From Bacillota bacterium (GTDB lineage Bacteria; Bacillota; Clostridia; Christensenellales; Aristaeellaceae), in the NCBI GenBank assembly GCA_023411395.1, contig JAEYOV010000076.1, positions 186,001-250,000 of the forward strand: DNA of 64,000 bases, given 5' to 3'. A program made the position numbers and the translations under genes. The notes beneath the pieces were generated by a model, which made no database searches, was not told the DNA's origin, and saw nothing but the letters and a program-made list of their open reading frames with translations. Of the stretch, positions 50,900-59,999 are shown one piece after another. Each line of letters begins with the position of its first letter. Position 1 is the stretch's first letter.

Positions 50900-51892
50900 T
50901 TGCAAATACGCCCGCTTGTCAAAGAAGACCTCCCGATGGTGCTGCGCCTTTGGAACGAAAGCGCCGCTTCCGGCGAAGTGGTCTACAAGCCGCTGACAGC
51001 GGAAGCCTTTGAATCCGCTTTCCTGAACAACCCTCACTACAGCCCGGAATACAGCCTGGTGGCCGAAGAAAACGGACAGGTCACCGGCTTTATCCACGGC
51101 ATCGCCAAGAAAACCTTCCTCCCCAGGGAGACCCATGAAAACACCCCCGGCTACCTTACGGTGATCTTCGTGGACCCGGCACACCGCCGCCGCGGCGTGG
51201 GCAAGGCTTTGCTTCAGGCGCTGATGAACGGTTTTTCCCATGCCGGAAAGCGCATGATTACCTGCTCGGGCAACAATCCCGTCAACTTGTCCTGGCTGGT
51301 GCCCGGCACCCCCGGGCATGACCACAACAACGCGCCGGGCATGGACCTTGACTGCCCGGGGTATCCCTTTTTACTGAGTCAGGGTTTTCAGGACAAATAC
51401 AGCGAAGTGGCCATGTACCTTGATTTAAAGCATTACGTGCCCGCACCGGATTTTCGGGAAAAGCGGGAAAAGCTACTGGCCGGGGGCATCGATACAGGCC
51501 GCTACGACCTTTCGCTGAACTATGACTTTGACAGGATGTGCAGCCGGGTGGGCAGCGAGTATTGGCGAAAAGTGCTCTTTGACGAGACCCACTCCCCCGC
51601 TCCACGGCCCATCCTGGCCGCCACCCATGAAGGCTGTATCGTGGGCTTCACCGGGCCGGTGGATAAAGAGGAAAGCGGGCGCGGCTGGTTTACCGGCATC
51701 TGCACCGATCCCGAATACGAGCGCCGGGGCATCGCCTCCGTGCTGTTCAACCTTCTGATGCAGGAGTTCATTAAGGAAGGCGCCGTATTCAGCACCCTGT
51801 TTACGGGAAAAGACAACCATGCCCAGCGCCTGTACCTGAAAACAGGCTTTTCGGTGGTCCGCCGCTTTGCGGTGATGAGCAAATCTCTTTGA
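50900..51892 (+). CDS. Tandem GNAT-domain N-acetyltransferase
   Basis: 330 residues from TTG 50900 (GGAGG eight bases upstream). Two GNAT folds: the first with acetyl-CoA motif VDPAHRRRGVGKALLQALM, the second with TDPEYERRGIASVLFNLLM; between them a Pro/Gly-rich linker SWLVPGTPGHDHNNAPG. Gene-pair and position between namZ and a PIG-L-type protein suggest an acetyl-transfer to an amino sugar, opposite to deacetylation, but the acceptor cannot be told. Could equally re-acetylate glucosamine in recycled muropeptides. Confidence 0.85.
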   Translation: MQIRPLVKEDLPMVLRLWNESAASGEVVYKPLTAEAFESAFLNNPHYSPEYSLVAEENGQVTGFIHGIAKKTFLPRETHENTPGYLTVIFVDPAHRRRGVGKALLQALMNGFSHAGKRMITCSGNNPVNLSWLVPGTPGHDHNNAPGMDLDCPGYPFLLSQGFQDKYSEVAMYLDLKHYVPAPDFREKREKLLAGGIDTGRYDLSLNYDFDRMCSRVGSEYWRKVLFDETHSPAPRPILAATHEGCIVGFTGPVDKEESGRGWFTGICTDPEYERRGIASVLFNLLMQEFIKEGAVFSTLFTGKDNHAQRLYLKTGFSVVRRFAVMSKSL

Positions 51893-51919
51893 AAATCCAC
51901 GGGAAGGGGGAGGACGTCC

Positions 51920-52618
51920 ATGGGCGGGCAAAAAACCATTGTGGCGGTCGGCGCCCACACCGGGGACGCGCAATTAACCTGCGGCATGCTCCTGTGCAAG
52001 CACGCCATGGCGGGCGACAAGGTCATCACCGTGGACCTGACCGCCGGAGAGCGCGACGCGCCCAAGGGCGTTTCCACCTTGGAATTCCGCCGACAAAACG
52101 TAGCCGCCGCCAAGGAGTTTATGGACATGCTGGGCGGGGAAAGCATCGTATGGGATATCCCTGACGGCGAGCTGTACCCTTCCCAGGAATTGGAGCTTGC
52201 CCTTTGCCGGATCCTTCGGGAAAGGCGGGCGGACGCCGTCCTGTACCACTGGCGCTCAAGCTTGCATAAGGACCATGTGGCCGCGCATACGATTACCAAA
52301 AACGCCATCTTTTTTTCATCACTGCCCACGTATGACCATCCCCTGCCCCCGGCACCCATCGGCCGCGCTATGTTCGCGGAAAATTTGGAGGATGCGGAGG
52401 GCTTCTCGCCTTACTTCTATTTTGATGTGACGGATGCCTTTCCGCTTTGGAAGGAAGCCATCAAAAAGCTCTGGCTTGCGGAGCATTCTCAAAGCTTCAA
52501 ATATTTGCGGTATTACGAGGCGCTGAGCATTATGCGCGGCGCAATCATCGGCCGCGACCATGCCACCTGCTTTGGCACATCGGATTTTGGCAAGCGCCAA
52601 ACCCTTGACTTGCTGTAA
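51920..52618 (+). CDS. PIG-L/LmbE-type protein with substituted catalytic motif
   Basis: 232 residues from ATG 51920 (GGGGGAGG six bases upstream). The PIG-L fold is clear: VAVGAHTGDAQLTCGMLL (8-25), TVDLTAGERDAPKG (37-50), YHWRSSLHKDHVAAH (109-123). In zinc deacetylases such as MshB the first motif is AHPDDE with H13, catalytic D15 and zinc ligand D16. Here it is AHTGD: H13 and D16 are kept, as is H119, but the catalytic base position 15 is Gly. Either another residue replaces it or the protein binds rather than deacetylates an N-acetyl sugar. Operon context is cell-wall sugar salvage. Confidence 0.82.
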   Translation: MGGQKTIVAVGAHTGDAQLTCGMLLCKHAMAGDKVITVDLTAGERDAPKGVSTLEFRRQNVAAAKEFMDMLGGESIVWDIPDGELYPSQELELALCRILRERRADAVLYHWRSSLHKDHVAAHTITKNAIFFSSLPTYDHPLPPAPIGRAMFAENLEDAEGFSPYFYFDVTDAFPLWKEAIKKLWLAEHSQSFKYLRYYEALSIMRGAIIGRDHATCFGTSDFGKRQTLDLL

Positions 52619-52657
52619 GCGTCCGCGAGCACAAATTGCCACGAAAGGTCGGTGTCC

Positions 52658-53692
52658 ATGGAGCGGTTCGGCTTTCTTCCCGGTATGCTGGAGGAAGGGA
52701 TTTTGGCAGGCGCTTTCCCCTCGGCAGTGGCCGCCGTGGGCCGGCATGGCCAGACGCTCTTTGCCCATGCGGCAGGTACGCTCTCCCTGCCCGATGGCGC
52801 GCCGGTCAGCCTTGACACGCGTTACGACCTGGCATCAATGACCAAGATCATCGCACCCACCATGCTGGCCCTGATGGCCTTGGAAAAGGGATTGCTGGCC
52901 CTGGACGACACCCTCTCCCGTTTCTTTGACGTACCCTGTGACAAGGCGGATATCACCATTTTCCATTTGCTGACGCATACAAGCGGCATCACGCCCAGCT
53001 TTCTTATGGAGAAAGTCTGCAAAGAACCCGCCGGTGCCCTTGCGGCCATTCTTGCGCATCCGCTGGAGGGCCCGCCAGGCCAGATGCCCCGCTACTCCTG
53101 CATGGGGTACATCCTCCTGGGTTTCATTCTGGAAAAGGTGTACGGCAAACCGCTGAACGCACTGGCGCAGGAGCTTGTTTTCAAGCCGCTGAACATGGGA
53201 CATACGGGGTATTGCCCCGCGGGCGGGAACATCGCCGCCACGGAGGCGGACCCTGACACAGGCATCCCATGGCGTGGCATCGTCCACGATGAAAACGCCA
53301 GGTTCCTGGGCGGCGTATCCGCCAACGCCGGCCTGTTCAGCGATATCAAAGACTGTGTGCGCTTTGCGGCCATGCTGACGTCAGATGGCGCGCCCCTTCT
53401 GTCTCCTACGACGCTGCGCCTGGCCATCCGGGACAGAACGCCGGATCACGCGATCCACAGGGGCTTGGGGTTTCATGTAAGCGGTGGCCCCGGCAGCTTT
53501 CTTGGCGACCTGTTCCCCGCCACATCCTTTGGCCATACGGGATTCACAGGCACCAGTCTTGCGGTAGACCCGGAAACCGGCCTGTACGCGGTTCTGCTCA
53601 CCAACGCGGTGCATGTAGGGCGGGGCAATCCCGCCATTCAAAGGTTCCGGCGGCTGTTCCACAACAGGGTACACGCCGCGGCCTTCCGATAG
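52658..53692 (+). CDS. Beta-lactamase-family serine hydrolase, cytoplasmic
   Basis: 344 residues from ATG 52658 (GTG 52652 is two codons earlier). Class C-like fold with SMTK (60-63) as nucleophile motif, HLLTHTSGI (103-111) and a final FGHTGFTGTS box in place of KTG. The second motif is YSC (146-148) in YSCMGY, where YxN or YSN is usual. No signal peptide. A homologous serine hydrolase (YbbE) sits beside namZ/nagZ in B. subtilis, which supports a role in splitting stem peptides or esters from imported muropeptides; the substrate is not known. Confidence 0.88.
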   Translation: MERFGFLPGMLEEGILAGAFPSAVAAVGRHGQTLFAHAAGTLSLPDGAPVSLDTRYDLASMTKIIAPTMLALMALEKGLLALDDTLSRFFDVPCDKADITIFHLLTHTSGITPSFLMEKVCKEPAGALAAILAHPLEGPPGQMPRYSCMGYILLGFILEKVYGKPLNALAQELVFKPLNMGHTGYCPAGGNIAATEADPDTGIPWRGIVHDENARFLGGVSANAGLFSDIKDCVRFAAMLTSDGAPLLSPTTLRLAIRDRTPDHAIHRGLGFHVSGGPGSFLGDLFPATSFGHTGFTGTSLAVDPETGLYAVLLTNAVHVGRGNPAIQRFRRLFHNRVHAAAFR

Positions 53693-53720
53693 CCATTCCT
53701 TTATGTTGGGAGGATGCCTT

Positions 53721-54689
53721 ATGATTCTTAAAAAGCCTTTGCTGGCAAAGCGCCGGAAACCGCGGTTTACGCTGGACGATCTCCAGCTTTTCTTCCTGTC
53801 GCTCCCCACGACGGTCTGGTATATCCTGTTTTGCTATGTGCCCATGTTCGGCATCCTTATTGCTTTCAAAAACTACAAGGTGGCGGCAGGCCAGGGATTT
53901 TTGTACAGCCTGTTTGTGAACAGCCCATGGGTTGGGTTTGACAATTTTGAGTTCCTGTTTAAGACCAAATATGTGATGCTGATGCTGCGCAACACCCTGG
54001 GCTACAACATTGTCTTTATCATCCTGGGCGTGGCGCTGCCGGTGTCCCTGGCCATACTGCTGTCGGAGCTTTTATCCAGGCGGCTGGCCCGGGTTTGCCA
54101 GACTGCCATGTTCCTGCCCCACTTTTTATCTTGGGTGGTGGTGGGGTACTTTGTAATGGCCTTCCTTTCTACCGACAAGGGACTGGTGAATAACCTTTTG
54201 GCGGCCACGGGCGCAAAGCCCGTCCTATGGTACCAAACGCCGAAGCATTGGCCGTACATCCTGGTCTTTTTGCAGGTATGGAAGACCCTGGGCTATGGCA
54301 TGGTGGTGTACATGGCCGCCATCAGCGGCATCGACTCCTCGCTGTACGAGGCGGCGGTGATCGACGGCGCCAAAAAGAGCCAGCAGATCCGCTATATCAC
54401 GCTGCCGCTTTTACGGCCCATCATGAGCATCATGTTCATCATGGCGGTAGGCCGCATATTTAATTCAGACTTTGGTCTGTTCTACCGCGCCCCGCAAAAT
54501 TCCAACTCCCTGTCCAGCGTGACGCTCACCATCGACGTATATGTGTACAACGCCCTGATGGGTTCCAGCAAACCCCAATACAATTTCGCCTCCGCCGCGG
54601 GCTTTTTGCAGTCGGTATTCGGCTGCCTGACGCTGCTCATAGCCAACCTGGTGGTCAAGCGCATCGACCCGGAAAGCTCATTGTTTTAG
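53721..54689 (+). CDS. ABC sugar transporter permease (LplB type)
   Basis: 322 residues from ATG 53721 (GGGAGG upstream). Six helices and the coupling motif EAAVIDGAKKSQQIRYITLPLL. LplB/YtcP subfamily of the CUT1 class used for oligosaccharides. Starts 28 bases after the serine hydrolase, so it is in the namZ operon. No ATPase gene is in the operon, which is normal because CUT1 importers share a single MsmK-type ATPase. Confidence 0.92.
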   Translation: MILKKPLLAKRRKPRFTLDDLQLFFLSLPTTVWYILFCYVPMFGILIAFKNYKVAAGQGFLYSLFVNSPWVGFDNFEFLFKTKYVMLMLRNTLGYNIVFIILGVALPVSLAILLSELLSRRLARVCQTAMFLPHFLSWVVVGYFVMAFLSTDKGLVNNLLAATGAKPVLWYQTPKHWPYILVFLQVWKTLGYGMVVYMAAISGIDSSLYEAAVIDGAKKSQQIRYITLPLLRPIMSIMFIMAVGRIFNSDFGLFYRAPQNSNSLSSVTLTIDVYVYNALMGSSKPQYNFASAAGFLQSVFGCLTLLIANLVVKRIDPESSLF

Positions 54690-54701
54690 GAAGGAGACGG
54701 A

Positions 54702-55670
54702 ATGATGAACATAAATGGCGGCGGCCTCCCTTCCTATGAACCCGGACAAAAAAGACAGCTATTGCAGGAAGGCATGAGCCGGTTCAATAGGATCCGTCCC
54801 CTGACCAACATTCTGGGTTCCCTGCTGTTCATATTCATGGCGCTGATGGCAGTCCTGCCGGTGGTGTTCGTGATCATTATCTCCTTTTCTTCGGAATCTT
54901 CCATCGCCAGGAACGGGTACAGCTTCATGCCCGAAAGCTGGGGCCTCACCGCCTACAAGTACATGTGGAACATGCGCTCGCTGATCGGCCGGGCATTCTT
55001 CAACTCCATTGGCGTGACCATCGCGGGCACGGCCCTGGGCCTTATCCTCACCACCACCATGGGCTATGCCCTCTCCCGCAAGAGCTATAAGCTGCGCTCT
55101 TTCTATACCTACTTCATCTTCATTCCCATGCTCTTTCACGGCGGGCTGGTATCCACGTACGTGGTGAACACGCAGCTATTGGGCCTGCAAAACTCCTACC
55201 TGGGGCTGATCCTGCCCCTTAGCTGTTCCTCGTTTTACGTGATCATCCTGCGCACCTTCTTTACCTCCACCATTCCCGATTCCATCATCGAATCGGGCAA
55301 GCTGGACGGCGCTTCCCAGCTGCGTATCTTTTTGCAGCTTGTGCTGCCCGTATCCCTGCCGGCCATTGCCACCATCGGGCTTTTTTTCACCTTCGCCTAC
55401 TGGAACGACTGGTATCAGGCACTTTTGTATCTGCGCAGTACCCACACGCACCTGTATCCGCTGCAATATGTGCTTGTTTCCATCGAGCGCAGCATCGAGT
55501 ACCTTACCAAAAACGCCGCCTACATGAGCGCCGACAGCGTCGCCGATATGCCCAGTGAGACGATGCGCATGGCCGTCGTGGTGATCATCGTGGCGCCTAT
55601 CGCCTGCAGTTATCCCTTCTTCCAGAAGTACTTCATCTCAGGCCTGACCATCGGCGCGGTGAAGGGCTGA
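54702..55670 (+). CDS. ABC sugar transporter permease (LplC/YtcP type)
   Basis: 322 residues from ATG 54702 (AAGGAG upstream). Six helices, coupling motif ESGKLDGASQLRIFLQLVLPVS, and C-terminal ISGLTIGAVKG typical of the family. Partner of the LplB-type permease 12 bases upstream. Confidence 0.92.
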   Translation: MMNINGGGLPSYEPGQKRQLLQEGMSRFNRIRPLTNILGSLLFIFMALMAVLPVVFVIIISFSSESSIARNGYSFMPESWGLTAYKYMWNMRSLIGRAFFNSIGVTIAGTALGLILTTTMGYALSRKSYKLRSFYTYFIFIPMLFHGGLVSTYVVNTQLLGLQNSYLGLILPLSCSSFYVIILRTFFTSTIPDSIIESGKLDGASQLRIFLQLVLPVSLPAIATIGLFFTFAYWNDWYQALLYLRSTHTHLYPLQYVLVSIERSIEYLTKNAAYMSADSVADMPSETMRMAVVVIIVAPIACSYPFFQKYFISGLTIGAVKG

Positions 55671-55730
55671 GCTACTCGAAACAGCGGCCGGAAGGCTGTT
55701 TGTGGAATATACGGTAAGGAGGATCCTCTT

Positions 55731-57176
55731 ATGAAGAAACTGGTTGCCTTGCTCCTGACGGTTGCGATGATGCTCACCATGGCATCCTTCGCCGCCGCGG
55801 AAGAACCCGTGGAACTCATTTGGTGGATGGGCACGACCGCCGATGCCCCCATTGATCAGGCGATGGTCGAGGAACAGCTCAACGCCATCACCAGGGAAAA
55901 GCTGGGCATCACCGTCAAGTGCGTGTACATGACGAATGCGGAAATCGGCCTGGCCATGTCTGCGGGGGAGTACTATGACATGTGCTTCACCTGCGGCTGG
56001 TACAACGACTTCGCCACCAACGTCTTTGCCGGCCAGTTCCTGGATATCACCGAGCTGGTGAAGGAGACCCCCGCGCTGTGGGAATCCATGCCGGAAATGC
56101 TCTGGCAGGGCTCCTATGTGGGTGACAAGCTCTACGCCGTGCCCGTCATGAAGGACTACGGCATCGAGGTGTTCTTCCTCGTCGACATCGACTACTTTGC
56201 CACGCAGAAGGGCATGGAGATCCCCAAGACCATGTCGTTCAACGACATCGAACCCTACCTGGCCGCCTACAAGGCCGACTTCCCCGACCAGTACCCCCTG
56301 ATCCTGAGTAAGGGCGGCATCACCTCCTGGGCAAACTTCATTGACTGGATCTCCGAGGATGCGCAAATCGCCCTTTCCTACGGCGACATCGGCACAGAGG
56401 CGGAAGGCACCGTACACCTGGCCTATGAACTGCCCGAGTTCGTCGACCGCATCAAGACCATCCGAAGCTGGTATGAAAAGGGCTACATCAATCCCGACGC
56501 CGCGGTCATCGAATCCATCGGCCGCGCGGCTGCCGGTGTGATTCAGTCCGGCCAGGCCTTCTATGGCGCCGACTCCATCTACTCCAACGCCAGGCAAAAG
56601 GCCACCGCCATCGTCCGCTATGACGGTCCCTTCCTCTCCACCTATTCCCTGCGCGGCGCTCTGACCGCCATCTCCGCGGCCAGCAAGCACCCCAAGGAAG
56701 CCTTGAAGCTCATCGAATATGCCAACACCAACAAGGAATACCGCAACATGATGCGCTACGGCCTGGAGGGCGTCCACTACAATTGGAACACGGACGGCAC
56801 CGTCTCCAAGACCCCCCAGGGCGTCACCAATTACTCCCCCTGGGCCTACACCCAGGCCTCCTACTCCTTAAGCGCCGTGGAAGCCTCCGCCTTCCCCTCC
56901 GTGCCCGCCGACCCCAATATGTGGCAGGTGATCTGGGATGGCTACAAGGATGCCGTTACGAGCGCAGGCCTGGGCTTCGCCTTCGACTTTAACCCCGTGG
57001 CCAACGAAGTCAACGCCGCCAAGGCCATCAAGGAAATGTACTGGGCAGAGCTGATCACCGGCACCTCCGATCCCGAGGTAATCATTCCCCAGATCATTGA
57101 GGAACTGGAAGGCGTGGGCATCCGCGATGTCATCGCCGAAGCGCAACGGCAGTTGGATGCATTCCTGGGCAAGTAA
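55731..57176 (+). CDS. Extracellular sugar-binding protein of the namZ-operon ABC importer
   Basis: 481 residues from ATG 55731 (AAGGAGG upstream). Signal peptide about 1-23 (LLLTVAMMLTMASFAAAEE) with Ala cleavage site and no lipobox Cys. CUT1-type bilobal solute-binding protein with a DUF3502-like C-terminal part (GFAFDFNPVANEVNAAKAIKEMY). It is rich in Trp and Tyr around the predicted cleft, as expected for sugar ligands. Given its operon, MurNAc- or GlcNAc-MurNAc-type saccharides or muropeptides are the proposed ligands. A strong terminator follows. Confidence 0.9.
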   Translation: MKKLVALLLTVAMMLTMASFAAAEEPVELIWWMGTTADAPIDQAMVEEQLNAITREKLGITVKCVYMTNAEIGLAMSAGEYYDMCFTCGWYNDFATNVFAGQFLDITELVKETPALWESMPEMLWQGSYVGDKLYAVPVMKDYGIEVFFLVDIDYFATQKGMEIPKTMSFNDIEPYLAAYKADFPDQYPLILSKGGITSWANFIDWISEDAQIALSYGDIGTEAEGTVHLAYELPEFVDRIKTIRSWYEKGYINPDAAVIESIGRAAAGVIQSGQAFYGADSIYSNARQKATAIVRYDGPFLSTYSLRGALTAISAASKHPKEALKLIEYANTNKEYRNMMRYGLEGVHYNWNTDGTVSKTPQGVTNYSPWAYTQASYSLSAVEASAFPSVPADPNMWQVIWDGYKDAVTSAGLGFAFDFNPVANEVNAAKAIKEMYWAELITGTSDPEVIIPQIIEELEGVGIRDVIAEAQRQLDAFLGK

Positions 57177-57200
57177 TAGCCAAAACAGACTTAATACTGC

Positions 57201-57242
57201 AAGGCGCCCCTGCTCCCATGAGCAGAGGCGCCTTGTTTTATT
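57201..57242 (+). terminator. Intrinsic terminator of the namZ operon
   Basis: AAGGCGCCCCTGCTC (57201-57215) pairs with GAGCAGAGGCGCCTT (57220-57234, one mismatch), followed by GTTTTATT. Also faces the convergent VWA gene. Confidence 0.88.
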
Positions 57243-57275
57243 GTGGTGCCTTGAAAATGGATACATGATAAGGCG

Positions 57276-59999
57276 TTACAAATGTTTCTTTTGTTCCCGC
57301 GCCTTCAGGATACTGTCCGCCATATCGGAAACAGAAACGGCAGCCTGGGCGTTTTTGCTTTTTCGATGCTTTGTAACGGCGGGGCGAAGCGCCTTTTCCC
57401 GACTTTTTGCGATAGAAGCCTCCGCCTTCTCCTTTGCTATGCCAAATACCTTGATAAGCATCCGGTCCAGGGCGAGCCTGCGCAGCGCGATATCCATTAA
57501 AAGCAGCGCAAGCGCCGCCCAGAGCAGCGCCGGGCGGAGCATGTGCCTGCTTTGCGCCTCCAGACCCCGGGCGGCAAACATTTCTTTGGGATCGGTAACG
57601 GTCCTGCCCCCCGTCGCTTCCGCAAGGCGCGTAAGCTCATCCGTCCCGTTCCGCCGGCGGATGTCGTATTCCTCCGAATACGAGACGACCGCCCCGCCTT
57701 CCAACTGGCGCACCGTTTGTCCATTTTGCCTCTGTTCCGCGCGAATGGCATAGGCCCCCTGTTCCGGGGCATCAAAGCTGCCCTCGTATACTCCCGGCGC
57801 GACCTCCGTCATGGGAACGGCTGCTTCGCTCCCATCCGGCAAAAGCGCATAGGCGGTGGTTTCCATGCTCTCCGTCTCCGCTTCCAAAGGCGCGGTATAC
57901 GTAACCTTCGCCAAAGCGCCCTCCACTTCCACATGAAGTTCGCCCTCCTGCCCGCCCTCGGGAAGCACGTGGGCCACCAGGCCGGAAAAAAAGGCCGCCG
58001 CCTGTTCCCAGGCCAAAAATCGTCCGGTCCACGATCCCTTGATATCACTCGTCCAGCACAGCACGCGCCCCGCGCCGTATTTCCACCAGGCAAGCAGCGG
58101 GTCGTCCCTGTCCGAAACCATGGATACGGTGGCCAGCGGTTTTTCCGTGGCAGCCAGGTACCCCGACAACTGGGGAAATGACGCAAAATCGGTTATCGGC
58201 GCGGTTTCGGTGATAACCGGCGTAAACACACGGTTTTGCACATAAGAGCCTGTGACCAGATACGTTTCCTTCGTAAAGATTTTGGGGATATTGTCAAACT
58301 CCCCTGCCGTATAGGCACGGCCACGCCCGATTTCCGCCAAGCGGCTTAACACCTTTACGTTCGCCCCGCTGCCCACGGCGACCGTGGTAAGGGTGATGCC
58401 GCTTTGCACCATCTGCTGCACAATCAGATCGTACCCGCTGTCCGCCGCGTCGCCGTCGGTGAGGAAGATCACGTGCTTGAGCTTTGCTTCCGCCTTGGTC
58501 AAAGCCGTCAGCGCTTCTGAAAGCGGTGTGTAAAAAGCCGTGCCGCCGCCGGGGCGGATGGTGCCTATGGCCTGTTGAATGGCGGTAATGTCCGCGGCGC
58601 TGTTCAGCGGCACCACCCACTTGGCCGCGTCGTCGAAGGCGATCACGCCCACCTGGTCCCGCCCGGTGAGCACCTCCACAGAGCGCATGGCGGCTTCCTT
58701 GGCCACCTCCAGGCGCGTGGTTCCGAACTGTCCCCCGGTCATGGAGCCGGATTTGTCAATCACCAGCATCAGCGCCAGGGATGGCAGGTCCATTTGGCTG
58801 CGCACGTCGATGGTGACGGGCAGAATCTCCTCCAGCTTGCTCCCCCGGTAGCCCCCCAGGGCATAGCTTTGATCGCCGCCGAAAACCGCCAGGCCCCGTC
58901 CCAGAATCTTCACATAGGCATCGAGTGCCGATAATGCATCGGCGGAAAAAGAATCCGCGTCGGCATTTACAAGCACGGTGGCATCGTACTTGCGCAGCGC
59001 CTCCGCATTTTGGGGCATGCCGGCGGGAGTGGCAACCTCATGCCGGAAGCTTGCGGCATCCAGGATTTTTTGAAGCTCCCGGCTTTCGCCTTCCATGCCT
59101 TCCACAATAAGCACGGCTGGCTGGCCCATAACGGCCATATAGGAAGCCATGCGGTTGTTCCGCGCCTGCCGGTCGCCCGCAGCGATAAGCTGGGCCTCGT
59201 AGGTCACCACCCCGGAGGCTTTGGCCGTGTCCTGGAACACAAAGGTGTTTTCCCCCCGCCTAAGCGTGACCTCCTTTGTGGCCACCGGCTGCCTGTTGGC
59301 GTACAGGATCAGGGTGCCGCGCCCATCCATGGTGGAATCCATGTTTACAGACACCTGTACAGACTGGCCCTGGTAGGCCTTGGAAGGCAGCGTAAGGCGT
59401 GTCACCTGCGCGTCCGGAGGGAGCGCCCCCGAAAAGGGCATCACATCCACAGCAATCCCCCGCGCATGAAGCAGCGCCGCCTGGGCGGAAGTATCGCCGA
59501 TCCACCCGTCGCTTACAAGGATCACCCGCCCCGCCGCGTCCGAGGGAAGCAGCGCCCCCGCCAACTGCAGCGCCATGGCCGCGTCGCTGTGCGTGGGGTC
59601 CACGGAGGTTTCCGCTTGGGTGAATGCGGTCTTCTGCGATAGAGGCGCTTCCACCATGGCATCCCCCCCGAAGGCGATCACGCCGGTGGAAAGGTCCCCC
59701 GGCGTGGCCAGCAGCCCCTGGTTAACGGCAAATTCCATATCGGCCCGCATGGGAAGGGTGGAATCGGAAACGTCCAGAAGCACCCAGGTAGCGGCCTGGT
59801 TGGACGCGGAAAGTACGGAGGGGGCGGCAAGCGCCAAAACGGTAAGAAGGATAACCAGAAACCGCATTCCCAAGACGGCATAGGCCCGCGCGCCGCGCTT
59901 GCCCGCGCCAAAGGCATATTTTTTATACAGGAAGACCGTGAGCCCAAAAAGAACAGGAATCAAAAGCAAGGCCCAGGGAAACACAAACTCAACCTGCAC
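57276..59999 (-). CDS. Large membrane VWA-domain protein of the MoxR cluster
   Basis: 907 residues. Two helices at the N-terminus (about 5-25 and 40-62). A first VWA-like region (70-190) has a degenerate MIDAS (DVSDSTLPM). A GATase-like segment (about 285-385, TVLVNADADSFSADAL, GLAVFGGDQSYALGGYRGSKLEEIL as separate pieces) follows, then a second VWA with a complete MIDAS: DKSGSM near 416-421, later a Thr and DGD (FLTDGDAADSG). A beta domain and two helices near 820-850 lead to a basic cytoplasmic tail with a coiled pattern. VWA partners of MoxR are thought to help assemble complexes outside the membrane. It overlaps the preceding gene by 11 bases. Confidence 0.85.
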   Translation of the reverse strand: MQVEFVFPWALLLIPVLFGLTVFLYKKYAFGAGKRGARAYAVLGMRFLVILLTVLALAAPSVLSASNQAATWVLLDVSDSTLPMRADMEFAVNQGLLATPGDLSTGVIAFGGDAMVEAPLSQKTAFTQAETSVDPTHSDAAMALQLAGALLPSDAAGRVILVSDGWIGDTSAQAALLHARGIAVDVMPFSGALPPDAQVTRLTLPSKAYQGQSVQVSVNMDSTMDGRGTLILYANRQPVATKEVTLRRGENTFVFQDTAKASGVVTYEAQLIAAGDRQARNNRMASYMAVMGQPAVLIVEGMEGESRELQKILDAASFRHEVATPAGMPQNAEALRKYDATVLVNADADSFSADALSALDAYVKILGRGLAVFGGDQSYALGGYRGSKLEEILPVTIDVRSQMDLPSLALMLVIDKSGSMTGGQFGTTRLEVAKEAAMRSVEVLTGRDQVGVIAFDDAAKWVVPLNSAADITAIQQAIGTIRPGGGTAFYTPLSEALTALTKAEAKLKHVIFLTDGDAADSGYDLIVQQMVQSGITLTTVAVGSGANVKVLSRLAEIGRGRAYTAGEFDNIPKIFTKETYLVTGSYVQNRVFTPVITETAPITDFASFPQLSGYLAATEKPLATVSMVSDRDDPLLAWWKYGAGRVLCWTSDIKGSWTGRFLAWEQAAAFFSGLVAHVLPEGGQEGELHVEVEGALAKVTYTAPLEAETESMETTAYALLPDGSEAAVPMTEVAPGVYEGSFDAPEQGAYAIRAEQRQNGQTVRQLEGGAVVSYSEEYDIRRRNGTDELTRLAEATGGRTVTDPKEMFAARGLEAQSRHMLRPALLWAALALLLMDIALRRLALDRMLIKVFGIAKEKAEASIAKSREKALRPAVTKHRKSKNAQAAVSVSDMADSILKAREQKKHL

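Noticed and set aside
55638..56777. 379-codon minus-strand frame opposite the binding-protein gene
   Set aside because: Gly/Val/Asp-rich mirror of a GC-rich coding strand; the plus frame has a signal peptide and binding-protein motifs.
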